A stretch of DNA of 19,759 bases, from contig CABTYV010000025.1 of NCBI GenBank assembly GCA_902489145.1, positions 1 to 19,759 on the forward strand. The letters are read 5' to 3'. The notes under the pieces are model-generated. The model worked only from the letters and a program-made list of their open reading frames with translations, searched no databases and was not told the origin of the DNA. Position numbers and translations under genes: made by a program. Origin of the DNA: an uncultured Tissierellia bacterium (GTDB lineage Bacteria; Bacillota; Clostridia; Tissierellales; Peptoniphilaceae). Shown here piece after piece: positions 1 to 8,602 of the stretch (the first letter of the stretch is position 1; every line of letters starts with the position of its first letter).

Positions 1-1328
1 AAAAAGCCCTGCTCGAGGCACAAAAGGAACAAGCGAAGCCGACCCTGATTGAGGTCAAAACCATTATCGGCTACGGGGCTCCGAAGGAGGGCACAGCGGC
101 TGTCCATGGCGCCCCGATTGGCCCGGAGGGGCGCGAAGCGCTGGCCAAACGATTGGGCTGGGATCAGGAGGCCTTCTCTGTGCCGGAGGAGGTCTACGCC
201 CTCTACCGTGACCGGGTCGGCCAAAGAGGAAAAGAGGCGGAAGAGGCCTGGAAGCAGATGATGGTGGACTATCGCCGGGTGGAAGCCGAAAAAGCAGCTG
301 CCTTCGACCAGGCCTTCGCAGAAGCGCTCCCGGTAGGCTGGGCGGAGGACTTGCCCGTTTATGAGGAGGGCGATAAAGCACAGGCTACCCGGGCCATCTC
401 GCATGAGGTGATTCAGGGAATTGCCCGGGCCCTGCCTCAGTTCTGGGGCGGGTCTGCGGACCTATCCGGATCCAATAAAACCAATATTTCCGAAAGCGGC
501 CGTTTCGTGATCGACTCTGACCGGGATCGCAACATCTATTACGGCGTTCGGGAGTTCGCCATGGCGGCCATCAACAACGGGATTGCCCTCCATGGCGGTT
601 CGAAGATCTTCGGTGCGACCTTCTTTGTCTTCTCCGACTATATGCGGGGCGCTGTCCGGCTGTCGGCCTTGATGAAGGTACCGTGCATTTATGTGATGAC
701 CCATGATAGCGTGGCGGTCGGGGAGGATGGACCAACTCATGAGCCCATTGAACAGCTGGCGGCCTGGCGGGCGATGGTCAATCTGGACCTGATCCGGCCC
801 GCCGATGGAAATGAAACCACGCAGGCCTGGATTTGTGCGGTGGAGTCCAAGGATCGGCCGACCATGCTGGCGCTAAGCCGGCAGAACCTACCCATTTTGC
901 CCGGCAGCAAGGAAAAGGCGAAGGAAGGGGTCAAGCGAGGGGCCTATGTGCTTTCAGAGGCGCAGGGCCAGGCCCAGGGCATTTTGATTGGGACGGGCTC
1001 GGAGGTTCAACTCTGCCTGGAGGCGCAGAAGAAACTCTGGGAAGAGGGAATGGACGTGCGCGTGGTTTCCATGCCTTCCTTCGCTCGCTTTGAGGATCAG
1101 CCCAAAGAATATCAGGAAGCGGTATTGCCACCCTCCATTCGCCGTCGCGTTTCAGTGGAAGCGGGGACCAGCTTCGGTTGGGCCCGCTATGTCGGAAGCG
1201 AGGGTATTAGCCTGGCGATTGACCGTTTCGGCCTGAGTGCGCCGGCGGAAGAGGTTTTAAAGGAGCTTGGGATGAGCGCGGAGCATGTGGTAAACGCCTA
1301 TAAAAAGGCGTATCAGGAAAGCAAATAG
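1..1328 (+). CDS. tkt: Transketolase, 3' part (5' end outside window)
   Basis: Thiamine-diphosphate enzyme that moves two-carbon units between sugar phosphates in the non-oxidative pentose phosphate pathway, in the cytosol. The reading frame is open from base 3 to the stop at 1326-1328, giving 441 visible residues of a protein normally about 660 long, so roughly the first third is missing to the left. Visible are the end of the diphosphate-binding domain (TIIGYGAPKEGTAAVHG), the pyrimidine domain with GGSADLSGSN, the conserved YGVREFAMAAI segment carrying the catalytic Glu, HDSVAVGEDGPTHEP, RPADGNE, and the C-terminal domain. An internal ATG at 153 is not the start, because homologous sequence continues upstream of it. 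The transaldolase gene follows 11 bases later, so the two are probably co-transcribed. Family assignment is secure; which paralogue it is cannot be told. Confidence 0.95.
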   Translation, partial: KALLEAQKEQAKPTLIEVKTIIGYGAPKEGTAAVHGAPIGPEGREALAKRLGWDQEAFSVPEEVYALYRDRVGQRGKEAEEAWKQMMVDYRRVEAEKAAAFDQAFAEALPVGWAEDLPVYEEGDKAQATRAISHEVIQGIARALPQFWGGSADLSGSNKTNISESGRFVIDSDRDRNIYYGVREFAMAAINNGIALHGGSKIFGATFFVFSDYMRGAVRLSALMKVPCIYVMTHDSVAVGEDGPTHEPIEQLAAWRAMVNLDLIRPADGNETTQAWICAVESKDRPTMLALSRQNLPILPGSKEKAKEGVKRGAYVLSEAQGQAQGILIGTGSEVQLCLEAQKKLWEEGMDVRVVSMPSFARFEDQPKEYQEAVLPPSIRRRVSVEAGTSFGWARYVGSEGISLAIDRFGLSAPAEEVLKELGMSAEHVVNAYKKAYQESK

Positions 1329-1339
1329 AGGAGGATGCG

Positions 1340-1996
1340 ATGAAATTTTTCTTAGATACGGCCAACGTGGAAGAGATCAAAAGAATCAATGACCTGGGTC
1401 TTTGTGACGGGGTGACCACCAACCCAACCCTGATCGGCAAGGAGGGCCGTCCTTTTGCGGAGGTCATTCAAGAGATCTGCAAGATCGTTGATGGACCGGT
1501 TTCTGCCGAAGTCACGGGTAAGACCTGCGATGAGATGGTCAAAGAGGCGCGGGATCTGGTCCAATGGGCGGACAATGTCGTGGTCAAGATCCCCATGACG
1601 GAAGAGGGGCTGCGGGCCATTCATATCCTGTCGCGGGAGGGGATCAAGACCAATTGCACCCTGATTTTCTCGGTAGCGCAGGGGCTTTTGGCCGCTAAGG
1701 CCGGCGCAACCTATATTTCCCCCTTCCTGGGCCGGATCGATGACAATGGGGGGGACGGCTTGGGCCTGGTCGATGCGCTCAAGGAGGTGATGGTCAACTA
1801 TGACTTTGACTGTGAAATCATCGCAGCATCCATTCGCACCCCGGCCCATGTGGAGGCCTGTGCAGAGATGGGCGCCGACATCGCCACGATCCCGGGCAGC
1901 CTCTTCCCCAAGCTGTGGTCGAATGTTCTGACCGACCAGGGGATTGCCCGTTTTGACCAGGACTGGGAAAATTTCCAAAAGTCCCTGCAGAAATAA
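1340..1996 (+). CDS. Transaldolase / fructose-6-phosphate aldolase family (TalC/MipB type)
   Basis: Small class I aldolase of 218 residues, a length typical of the TalC/FSA subfamily rather than the 310+ residue classical transaldolases. It transfers dihydroxyacetone units in the pentose phosphate pathway, working with the transketolase encoded just upstream. The start MKFFLDTAN, the GVTTNPTL motif (about residues 24-31) and the Schiff-base Lys83 in VVVKIPMT are all visible, as is NCTLIFS further on. A strong AGGAGG site lies at 1329-1334, seven bases before the ATG. Transaldolase and fructose-6-phosphate aldolase activities cannot be separated safely by eye; the neighbouring transketolase favours transaldolase. 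The gene is closed by the hairpin at 2012-2044. Confidence 0.93.
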   Translation: MKFFLDTANVEEIKRINDLGLCDGVTTNPTLIGKEGRPFAEVIQEICKIVDGPVSAEVTGKTCDEMVKEARDLVQWADNVVVKIPMTEEGLRAIHILSREGIKTNCTLIFSVAQGLLAAKAGATYISPFLGRIDDNGGDGLGLVDALKEVMVNYDFDCEIIAASIRTPAHVEACAEMGADIATIPGSLFPKLWSNVLTDQGIARFDQDWENFQKSLQK

Positions 1997-2011
1997 GAAA
2001 AATTGCTGCCT

Positions 2012-2044
2012 GCGGCCCGGCCCTTACGGCCGGGCCGCTTTTTT
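2012..2044 (+). terminator. Rho-independent terminator after transaldolase
   Basis: A perfect 11-bp GC-rich stem (left arm 2012-2022, right arm 2028-2038) with a five-base CTTAC loop is followed directly by six T residues. It ends the transketolase-transaldolase transcript and isolates it from the glycosyltransferase gene that starts 12 bases later. Some read-through must be expected or a promoter must lie upstream, because little space remains for a separate one. Confidence 0.9.
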
Positions 2045-2055
2045 CAGGAGACGCT

Positions 2056-3267
2056 ATGACCTATATTTTAGTGGTGGGCAATGGCCTGCCGACTCAGGAG
2101 GAGCCCAAGCAGGGCGCCTTTGCCTTTGATCAGGCCCGTGGGCTTGCTGACCTGGGCTATTCCGTCGTTTATGCGGCCTTGGACATTCGCTCCCTCCGCC
2201 ACCCCCGCCCCTGGGGGATCCAGCGCCTGGACCGGGCGGGCCTGCCCATTTTTCGGATGAATATACCGATCGGCCGGGCTCCGCTTCGGATCAAGCAGGC
2301 CCTTTCCTCCTGGGCCCTTGCCCGGCTCTATCAAAAAATCGAATCGACCTTTGGGCCGGCGACCCTTCTCCACGCCCACTTTCTGGAAGCGGGCGAGCCG
2401 GCCGCAGCCCTCTGCCAGAAGAAGGGCCTGCCTTTTTTTTACACCGAGCATGCATCCCAGCTTCATCAAAGTCCCCTTCCACCGGCCCTAAAGAAGCGCG
2501 CTCAGGCGCTCTATCCGCAAACTCAGGGCCTGATCGCCGTCTCCCGGTCTCTGGCAGAAAATCTTCAGAAGGAGACGGGCTTTGCCGCCCGGGTGATTCC
2601 CAATATGGTCGATACAGCGCTCTTTCATTACGATCCGGTCCTGGCCCGGGACAAAGGCCACTTTACCTTTGTCTTTGCGGGCAATCTGCGGCCCATCAAG
2701 GGAGTGGACATCCTGCTCCGGGCCTTCCGGCTCCATCATGACCGCTTCCCGGAGGATCAGTTGCGCCTGTTTGGAGATGGCCCGCTGCGTTCGGACCTCA
2801 CCCACCTGGCCGAGGAGCTGGGCATTTTCCATCAGGTTCATTTTGAGGGGATGCGAACCCGCGCGGAGATTGCCGAAGCCTACCGGAGGAGCCAGGTCTT
2901 CTGCCTCCTTTCTCGAAGCGAAACCTTCGGTCTGGCTTACATCGAAGCCCTGGCTGCGGGACTTCCGGTCTTGGCCAGTGACTGTGGCGGCCCCGCTGAT
3001 TTTATGCGGCCCGACTATGGCCTGGTGGTGCCGGTAGGCGATATTCAGGCGGCGGGACGTGCCTTATCGGACCTTCGAAGCGCCTATTCGAACTACCAGC
3101 CGCTGCACATTGCCCAGGCCATTCGACAAGCCTTCTCCCCAAAGGCCGTGATGGGCCAGGTGCTTGCTCTCTATCAAGAACGTCTGCCGGAGCAGTTTTG
3201 CACGCGGGAGGCAGCTCAAAAAAGAGGCGGGGGACAGAGGGGACCGGCCAGAGCAAAATCAGAGTAA
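2056..3267 (+). CDS. Glycosyltransferase, GT4 family (GT-B fold)
   Basis: Predicted cytosolic, retaining nucleotide-sugar transferase of 403 residues. The N-terminal acceptor half has a Rossmann start (ILVVGNGLP) and HAHFLEAG and YTEHAS motifs. The C-terminal donor half has VIPNMVD, FAGNLRPIKGVDILLRA, LFGDGPLR and the EX7E donor-site motif with Glu289 and Glu297 in SETFGLAYIEALAAG. The tail from about residue 385 is short, basic and low-complexity (KKRGGGQRGPARAKSE), probably disordered. A GGAG site precedes the ATG. No other glycan, capsule or teichoic-acid genes are nearby, so the acceptor cannot be guessed. The GT4 call is from motifs and overall layout; substrate unknown. A run of eight T at 2433-2440 lies in the coding sequence and is discussed separately. 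Confidence 0.85.
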   Translation: MTYILVVGNGLPTQEEPKQGAFAFDQARGLADLGYSVVYAALDIRSLRHPRPWGIQRLDRAGLPIFRMNIPIGRAPLRIKQALSSWALARLYQKIESTFGPATLLHAHFLEAGEPAAALCQKKGLPFFYTEHASQLHQSPLPPALKKRAQALYPQTQGLIAVSRSLAENLQKETGFAARVIPNMVDTALFHYDPVLARDKGHFTFVFAGNLRPIKGVDILLRAFRLHHDRFPEDQLRLFGDGPLRSDLTHLAEELGIFHQVHFEGMRTRAEIAEAYRRSQVFCLLSRSETFGLAYIEALAAGLPVLASDCGGPADFMRPDYGLVVPVGDIQAAGRALSDLRSAYSNYQPLHIAQAIRQAFSPKAVMGQVLALYQERLPEQFCTREAAQKRGGGQRGPARAKSE

Positions 3268-3347
3268 AACAGTAGGAAAAGAGGAATCGATCGTGTAAGA
3301 TGAACAGAGGCGGGTATTAGAAACAAGAAGCATCGCTTTGTAATCTG

Positions 3348-3378
3348 GCGCCCAGGGAGCTAAGGATGGGTGCTTTTT
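3348..3378 (+). terminator. Possible weak terminator between glycosyltransferase and suf operon
   Basis: Seven-base arms at 3348-3354 and 3367-3373 can pair with one G-U pair around a 12-base loop, followed by five T at 3374-3378. The loop is large and the stem short, so termination strength is doubtful; it may only attenuate read-through into sufC. I see no convincing sigma-A promoter or IscR/SufR-type operator in the rest of 3268-3431. Confidence 0.35.
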
Positions 3379-3431
3379 AAAAAGAAACGGACCGGTCGGC
3401 CAAAGCCCCGGTTTGGAGGCAAGGAGAAAAT

Positions 3432-4226
3432 ATGACCAATTTGTTAGAAGTAAAGGACCTGCATGTCAGCATTGAGGGCAAGGAAATCTTATCCGGTTTA
3501 TCGCTCACCATTGAGCCGGGGACCATCCATGTGATTTTGGGCCCCAACGGCGCTGGAAAATCAACCCTGGCCAATGCCATCATGGCCCATCCCAAGTATA
3601 AAATCACCCGGGGTGACATCCTCTTTGAGGGCGAATCGATCCTGGATAAAAGTGCGGATGAAAGAGCGCGGGCAGGGATCTTTCTCTGCTTCCAAAACCC
3701 CCAGGAGGTGCCCGGCGTCACGGTGGAGGATTTTCTCCGCACGGCCGTCTATCAGAAGAGCGGGAAAAATCCCTCCATCCTCCAGTTCAATAGGGAGATC
3801 GGTCGCAAGGCCCAGGCCCTGGAGATGGGGGAGGACCTGTCCGGGCGCTATTTGAATGTCGGTTTTTCAGGCGGAGAGAAAAAGAAGACCGAGATTTTGC
3901 AAATGCAGACCCTGGACCCGAAATTTGTCATGCTGGATGAGACCGACTCCGGTCTGGACGTCGATGCAGTCCGGGTCGTCTCTCAGGGCGTGGCCGATTT
4001 TCTAAATGAAGAAAAATCCTGCCTGATCATCACCCATATTTCGACCATCCTCCAGGCCCTCCAGCCCGACGTGGTCCATGTGATTATGGACGGCCGGATT
4101 GTGAAGGAAGGAGACGGAAGCCTTCTTGCCCGGGTCCAGGAGGAAGGTTACGGCTGGATCCGTGAAGAGCTGGGCTTGGAGGCCCAGGACCAGACCAACG
4201 CTGGCGAAGAAGACAAGGAGGCGTAG
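3432..4226 (+). CDS. sufC: SufC, Fe-S cluster assembly ATPase
   Basis: Cytosolic ABC-type ATPase of the SUF iron-sulfur cluster assembly machine; it forms the SufBCD scaffold complex with the two products encoded downstream. At 264 residues it is of usual length. Visible are Walker A GPNGAGKST (37-45), the signature segment NVGFSGGEKKK with Gly144-Glu149, Walker B ending in LDETDSGLD with Asp169 and Glu170, and the switch His202 in ITHIS. The ETDSGLD wording is characteristic of SufC among ABC ATPases. There are no membrane segments. AAGGAG lies at 3421-3426. First gene of the suf operon; sufB begins one base after its stop codon, so the two are likely translationally coupled. Confidence 0.97.
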   Translation: MTNLLEVKDLHVSIEGKEILSGLSLTIEPGTIHVILGPNGAGKSTLANAIMAHPKYKITRGDILFEGESILDKSADERARAGIFLCFQNPQEVPGVTVEDFLRTAVYQKSGKNPSILQFNREIGRKAQALEMGEDLSGRYLNVGFSGGEKKKTEILQMQTLDPKFVMLDETDSGLDVDAVRVVSQGVADFLNEEKSCLIITHISTILQALQPDVVHVIMDGRIVKEGDGSLLARVQEEGYGWIREELGLEAQDQTNAGEEDKEA

Positions 4227-4227
4227 G

Positions 4228-5721
4228 ATGGCACAAAGCCTTGAAGAACGGATTCAGGCCCGCCATGCGCGAAGGAAGGCCGAACGGGACCATAAGAAGA
4301 CCGTCAAACGCGTCGCTCCGCCGGAGCGTACCGAGATCATTGACCAGCGCCGGGGCGTCTATGATTTAAAAAATGCCTTTGACTATGACTATAAGACGGA
4401 GAAGGGCCTGAGCGAGGAAACCATTCGAGAGATTTCAGCAGAAAAAGAGGAGCCTGACTGGCTTTTGAACAAGCGCCTGGAGGCTTTGAAAATTTTCAAT
4501 GCCGCGCAAAATCCCAGCTGGGGTCCCGATTTAACCCCGGTGGACATGGACAAGATTTCAGCCTATGTGCGGCCCAAGGCCCAGAAGGCCAGAAACTGGG
4601 AGGATGTGCCGCCGGAGATTCGCGACACCTTTGAAAAATTGGGGATCCCCGAGGCGGAGCTTGAGTCCCTGGCCGGGGTGGGCGCGCAGTATGATTCCGA
4701 AATTGTCTATCACAATATGAAGGACTACCTCACCCAGCAGGGGGTGGTCTATACCGATTTTGAAACGGGGGCCCGGGAATATCCGGAGATCGTCCAAAAA
4801 TATTTCGGCACCCTGATCACCCCACAGCTTCACCGCTATGCGGCGCTTCATTATGCCGTTTGGTCGGGCGGCTCTTTCGTGTATGTGCCCAAAGGGGTTC
4901 AGGTGGACATTCCCCTTCAGTCCTATTTTCGCCTCAACGCCCCCGGCGCAGGCCAGTTTGAGCACACCCTGATCATCATTGAAGAGGGCGCCTACTGCCA
5001 CTTTATCGAGGGATGCTCGGCGCCGAAGTACAACACCCTGAATCTCCACGCCGGAGCCGTCGAGCTCTTTGTGGGGGCGGGGGCCACCCTGCGCTACTCC
5101 ACCATTGAGAACTGGTCTCGCAATATGTACAACCTCAACACCAAGCGGGCTCAGGTTGAACGGGACGGCAAGATTGAATGGATCTCCGGTTCCTTTGGCT
5201 CCGCCGTTTCCATGCTTTATCCGGCCTCCGTCCTCAAAGGGGAAAATGCCGTTTCCGAATACACCGGCATCACCTTTGCGGGCCAGGGCCAGTATCTGGA
5301 TACCGGTGCCCAGTCCATTCATTTGGCCCCCCACACCTACTCGTCTATCAATTCCAAATCCATCTCCAAGGGCGGCGGTGTTTCCATTTTCCGTGGAACA
5401 GTCGTCATGGGTCCGAATGCCCAGGGCTCCCGCTGTATGCAGGACTGCGAATCCCTCATGCTGGATGAGCAATCTCGGACCGACACCATCCCGGCCATGC
5501 GGATCGAAAATGATCAGATCGAGCTGGGCCATGAGGCCAAAATTGGGGCCATTGACGAGGAAACCATCTTCTATCTGATGGCTCGAGGGATCCCGGAGGA
5601 CGAGGCCAAGGCTATGATTGTGCGGGGCTTTGCGGAGCCGGTGGCCAAGGAATTGCCCATGGAATATGCGGTAGAGATGAACAATCTCATTACCCTGGAG
5701 TTGAAAGGAGCGATTGGCTGA
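4228..5721 (+). CDS. sufB: SufB, Fe-S cluster scaffold subunit
   Basis: Core subunit of the SufBCD complex on which nascent iron-sulfur clusters are built from sulfur delivered through SufS/SufU. I place the start at ATG 4228 (MAQSLEERIQARH), giving 497 residues, close to the family norm. The longer open frame from 4126 would bury 34 residues inside sufC and has no plausible ribosome site; GGAGG at 4216-4220 fits 4228. The C-terminal beta-helix core is clear: YVPKGVQVDIPLQSYFR, FIEGCSAPKYNTLNLHAG, STIENWS, HTYSSINSKSISK and RTDTIPAMRIE. The end segment LGHEAKIGAIDEETIFYLMARG is typical of the family. The stop overlaps the sufD start by one base (TGATG). Confidence 0.96.
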   Translation: MAQSLEERIQARHARRKAERDHKKTVKRVAPPERTEIIDQRRGVYDLKNAFDYDYKTEKGLSEETIREISAEKEEPDWLLNKRLEALKIFNAAQNPSWGPDLTPVDMDKISAYVRPKAQKARNWEDVPPEIRDTFEKLGIPEAELESLAGVGAQYDSEIVYHNMKDYLTQQGVVYTDFETGAREYPEIVQKYFGTLITPQLHRYAALHYAVWSGGSFVYVPKGVQVDIPLQSYFRLNAPGAGQFEHTLIIIEEGAYCHFIEGCSAPKYNTLNLHAGAVELFVGAGATLRYSTIENWSRNMYNLNTKRAQVERDGKIEWISGSFGSAVSMLYPASVLKGENAVSEYTGITFAGQGQYLDTGAQSIHLAPHTYSSINSKSISKGGGVSIFRGTVVMGPNAQGSRCMQDCESLMLDEQSRTDTIPAMRIENDQIELGHEAKIGAIDEETIFYLMARGIPEDEAKAMIVRGFAEPVAKELPMEYAVEMNNLITLELKGAIG

Positions 5722-6788
5722 TGATACAAGAAAAAAAAGGCCGCGGGTCTCGTTTACCCGCATCCACCAATCGCTGGATGAAGGTCAATGACATCGAAAC
5801 CGGTTTTCGTCCTTTATCGGGTGCCCTACAGCCGGCCCAGGTGCACACCCACCTGCCTGAGAGCGAGCCCGCTTCCTTTGACATGAGAGAGGATCCCCGG
5901 GGGATTTCCCCGGAGCTGCTTTCGCAAAATGAGTCCATGGCCAATTTTGTCCAAAACCGTCTCCTGCGGGAGGGCGATCTGGTGCGGGTGGACCTGGAGC
6001 TCCATGAGGACCAGCCGGTTTTGATCGATCGCCATCTCTTTGAGGTGCCCCTGGGCCATCGGACAACGGCCATCCTCCAGCTGAAAGGCCAGGCGGGTGA
6101 TTATTACCGAAACGGGCGCATCCAGCTGCGACTGGCCGAGGATGCGGGCCTGCATCTGGTTTTGGTAGACCGAACCCAGTCGGGCAATGTCAGCAATCTG
6201 TCCCTGTCGGCGGATATTGAGGAAGGCGCCTCCCTGGATCTGACCTATATCAACCTTTCCGCCGGCCGTTCCCATTTTTACTATGCCGGCGATCTTCTGG
6301 GCTACGAGGCCCAGACCCAGGTCGATCAGGCCTACCTGGCCTGGGGCTCGGCTCGGGTGGACTTTTTCTACAATATTGTCTTTTACAACCACGGGACCCA
6401 GGGCCATATTGATGCCAATGGCGCCCTCCTGGATCAGGCCCACAAGTCCTTCCGCGACACTCTGGACTTCCGGTCCGGCTGCGTGGGGGCCGTGGGCAGG
6501 GAAGAGGAGTTTACCCTGCTTTTCTCGGACCAGGCCAAGTCGATCGCGGTGCCCATCCTCCTCTGCCATGAGGATCTGGTGCAGGCCAACCATGCGGCGT
6601 CCAACGGCAAAATTGATGAGAACATTCTTTTTTACCTGATGAGCCGGGGCTTCCCACGCCGGGAAGCCGAAGGCCTGATCGTGGAGTCGCGGATGCGCCC
6701 GGTCATTGACCGGGTGCCAGACGAGGCGCTCCGATTTGAGCTGGCAGAGGAAATCCATGAAAGGATCGTATCGCGCTATGACCACTAG
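5721..6788 (+). CDS. sufD: SufD, Fe-S cluster assembly subunit
   Basis: Paralogue and heterodimer partner of SufB in the SufBCD scaffold, implicated in iron acquisition during cluster building. It has 355 residues, slightly short of many SufD proteins (about 400-430). The N-terminal half is divergent. The C-terminal beta-helix half carries LDFRSGCVG, SIAVPILLCHEDLVQANHAAS and the family-defining end KIDENILFYLMSRGFPRREAEGLI, including the conserved His in QANHAAS. The ATG overlaps the sufB stop by one base, with AAAGGAG at 5704-5710 inside sufB. Its 3' end overlaps the chosen sufS start by 11 bases. Assigned as SufD rather than a second SufB because of position, length and the weaker core motifs. 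Confidence 0.92.
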   Translation: MIQEKKGRGSRLPASTNRWMKVNDIETGFRPLSGALQPAQVHTHLPESEPASFDMREDPRGISPELLSQNESMANFVQNRLLREGDLVRVDLELHEDQPVLIDRHLFEVPLGHRTTAILQLKGQAGDYYRNGRIQLRLAEDAGLHLVLVDRTQSGNVSNLSLSADIEEGASLDLTYINLSAGRSHFYYAGDLLGYEAQTQVDQAYLAWGSARVDFFYNIVFYNHGTQGHIDANGALLDQAHKSFRDTLDFRSGCVGAVGREEEFTLLFSDQAKSIAVPILLCHEDLVQANHAASNGKIDENILFYLMSRGFPRREAEGLIVESRMRPVIDRVPDEALRFELAEEIHERIVSRYDH

Positions 6789-8073
6789 CAAGCAGCCCAC
6801 AAACGAAGCGCGGTTACGCGCACTTCGAGAGATCATTGACCAGCCAGGCTTCGACCTGGAGGCGGTGCGGTCCGACTTTGCCTATTTGAAGGATCCGGAG
6901 GGGGCGGTCATTTATCTGGACAATGCCGCCACCACCCAAAGGCCGGAGGCGGTGATCGACCGGATGGCACATTTCTATCGCTACGAAAATGCCAACCCCC
7001 TGCGCGGCAACCACCGTCTCTCGCTCTATGCCACCCAGGCCTATGAACAAGGTCGGGCCCATGTCCAGCGCTTCCTCCACGCGGCCCACCGGGAGGAGAT
7101 TCTTTTCACCCGCAACACGACCGAATCCCTCAACCTCCTCTCCTATGTGTTCGCCCTCCATGTCCTCCAGCCAGGCGATGAAATCCTGATTACCCGTATG
7201 GAGCATCATTCCAACTCGGTCAATTGGCAGTTTGCCTGTCAGCGTTCGGGGGCCAAGCTGGTCTACGTCGATTTGAATGAGGATTATGCCCTGGACCTCG
7301 ACGATTATAAAGAGAAGCTCACGGACCGGACCCGGCTGGTGGCTTTCACCGCTGCCTCTAATGTGCTTGGAGCCGAGAACCCGGTGAAAGAAATGGTGGG
7401 GCTGGCCCATGCAAAGGGGGCCATCGCCATCATCGATGCGGCCCAGTATGCCCCTCACGGCCTTATGGATGTCCAGGACTGGGATGCGGATTTTGTAGCC
7501 TTTTCAGGCCATAAGATGCTGGCCCCCTTCGGCATCGGGGTGCTCTATGGGAAAAAGGACCAATTGGAAAAGCTGTCGCCCTTTCTTTATGGGGGGGAGA
7601 TGATTGAATATGTATATGACCAGACCTCCACTTTTGCCCCCCTGCCCTATAAGTTTGAGGCGGGCACCCAGGATGTGGGCGGGGTCGTGGGGCTGGATGC
7701 AGCCCTCACCTATTTAGAAGGGATCGGGATGGATCAAATAGCCCGCTATGAGAAGGCGCTGGCCGAGTATTGCGCGATCAAGCTCCAGGCGCGCGAAGAC
7801 ATTGCCCTCTACCACCCCCACCATAGCCCCCGGGGCACGGCGGTCGCCTTTAACATCAAGGGGGTTCATCCCCACGACGTTTCCACCATCATGGACAGTC
7901 GAGGCATCGCCATCCGATCTGGCCATCACTGTGCCCAGCAGCTCCACCGAGCCCTTGGGATTACTGCCTCCTGCCGGGCCTCCTTCGCCTTTTACAACAG
8001 CCTGGAGGAGGTGGACCGTTTCCTCGAAGCCCTGGATGCGGTGGTAGAGATCATGAATCCTCAGGAGGTCTGA
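6778..8073 (+). CDS. sufS: SufS, group II cysteine desulfurase
   Basis: PLP enzyme that removes sulfur from cysteine, leaving alanine, and passes the persulfide to SufU. With the start at ATG 6778 the protein has 431 residues; a GAAAGGA site lies inside sufD at 6759-6765. An in-frame ATG at 6706 would add 24 residues unlike SufS proteins and is rejected. Seen are YLDNAATTQRP near the N terminus, TRNTTESLNL, RMEHHSNSVNW, the PLP-binding lysine Lys246 in FSGHKMLAPFGIG, GGEMIEYV, and the catalytic Cys385 in RSGHHCAQQLHRALG. The HHCAQ context is the SufS (group II) form. The operon partner SufU follows two bases after the stop. Confidence 0.96.
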   Translation: MTTSKQPTNEARLRALREIIDQPGFDLEAVRSDFAYLKDPEGAVIYLDNAATTQRPEAVIDRMAHFYRYENANPLRGNHRLSLYATQAYEQGRAHVQRFLHAAHREEILFTRNTTESLNLLSYVFALHVLQPGDEILITRMEHHSNSVNWQFACQRSGAKLVYVDLNEDYALDLDDYKEKLTDRTRLVAFTAASNVLGAENPVKEMVGLAHAKGAIAIIDAAQYAPHGLMDVQDWDADFVAFSGHKMLAPFGIGVLYGKKDQLEKLSPFLYGGEMIEYVYDQTSTFAPLPYKFEAGTQDVGGVVGLDAALTYLEGIGMDQIARYEKALAEYCAIKLQAREDIALYHPHHSPRGTAVAFNIKGVHPHDVSTIMDSRGIAIRSGHHCAQQLHRALGITASCRASFAFYNSLEEVDRFLEALDAVVEIMNPQEV

Positions 8074-8075
8074 TT

Positions 8076-8555
8076 ATGGATATGAAGCAAATTTATTCAA
8101 AGATTGTCATGGCCCACGCCAACCGCTCGGACTACCATAAGAGTCTGACGGACCCAGATGTGGTAGAAGCCGGTCACAATCCTTCCTGTGGGGACGAGAT
8201 CGAGCTTCAGCTCAAGCTTGAGGGCGATCGGATTGTCCAGGCTGCTTTTACGGGCCATGGCTGCGCGATCTCCCAGGCGTCTACCTCCCTGATGTGTGAA
8301 CTGATCGAGGGAGAGAGCCTGGATCAGGCCCGTCAGCAGGTGAGCGATTTTCTTTCCATGATTCGCGGGGAGAAAGAGGACCTGGAGGAGCTGGAAGACT
8401 CCCTGGGCGATGCGGTGGCCCTCCAGTCCATCTCCTATATGCCCCAGCGGGTCAAATGCGCTGAGCTCGCCTGGCATACCTTAGGGGACCTGATCAAGGA
8501 AAGAGAGCAGGCGACTCAGGGCGGGGAAGGGCCCCAAGACCCGTCAATAGATTAA
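8076..8555 (+). CDS. sufU: SufU, zinc-dependent sulfur-transfer protein
   Basis: IscU-like protein that in Gram-positive bacteria acts mainly as a zinc-bound sulfurtransferase partner of SufS rather than as a scaffold. At 159 residues it is a little longer than usual because of an acidic C-terminal tail. The expected ligands are present: Cys38 and Asp40 in NPSCGDEIE, Cys63 in GHGCAISQAS and Cys128 in RVKCAELAW. The roughly 20-residue insert between the second and third cysteines that separates SufU from IscU is there. AGGAGG at 8063-8068 precedes the ATG. It is the last gene of the suf operon and is followed by the terminator at 8571-8602. SufA, SufE and SufR are absent from the window. Confidence 0.94.
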   Translation: MDMKQIYSKIVMAHANRSDYHKSLTDPDVVEAGHNPSCGDEIELQLKLEGDRIVQAAFTGHGCAISQASTSLMCELIEGESLDQARQQVSDFLSMIRGEKEDLEELEDSLGDAVALQSISYMPQRVKCAELAWHTLGDLIKEREQATQGGEGPQDPSID

Positions 8556-8562
8556 AAAGATC

Positions 8563-8602
8563 AAAAAAAAAAGGACCTGTCCGGCTGGACAGGTCCTTTT
8601 TT
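8563..8602. terminator. Bidirectional terminator between sufU and the minus-strand hutD-like gene
   Basis: Inverted repeat with arms at 8571-8582 and 8587-8598 (AAGGACCTGTCC and its complement) and a GGCT loop. It is flanked by an A-run on the left (8563-8570) and a T-run on the right (8597-8602), so it can end transcripts from both sides. It serves the suf operon coming from the left and the HutD-family gene coming from the right, whose stop codon (8601-8603) touches the T-run. Confidence 0.93.

Noticed and set aside
4126..4227. Upstream start for sufB
   Set aside because: The extra 34 residues lie inside sufC in another frame, are basic and unlike SufB, and the ribosome site fits ATG 4228.
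4558..5763. Long open frame of 401 codons antisense to sufB
   Set aside because: Shadow of sufB: long antisense frames are common in GC-rich genes, the residues show no domain, and sufB is unmistakable. The antisense frames over sufD (5826-6836) and secA (12422-13420) are rejected for the same reason.
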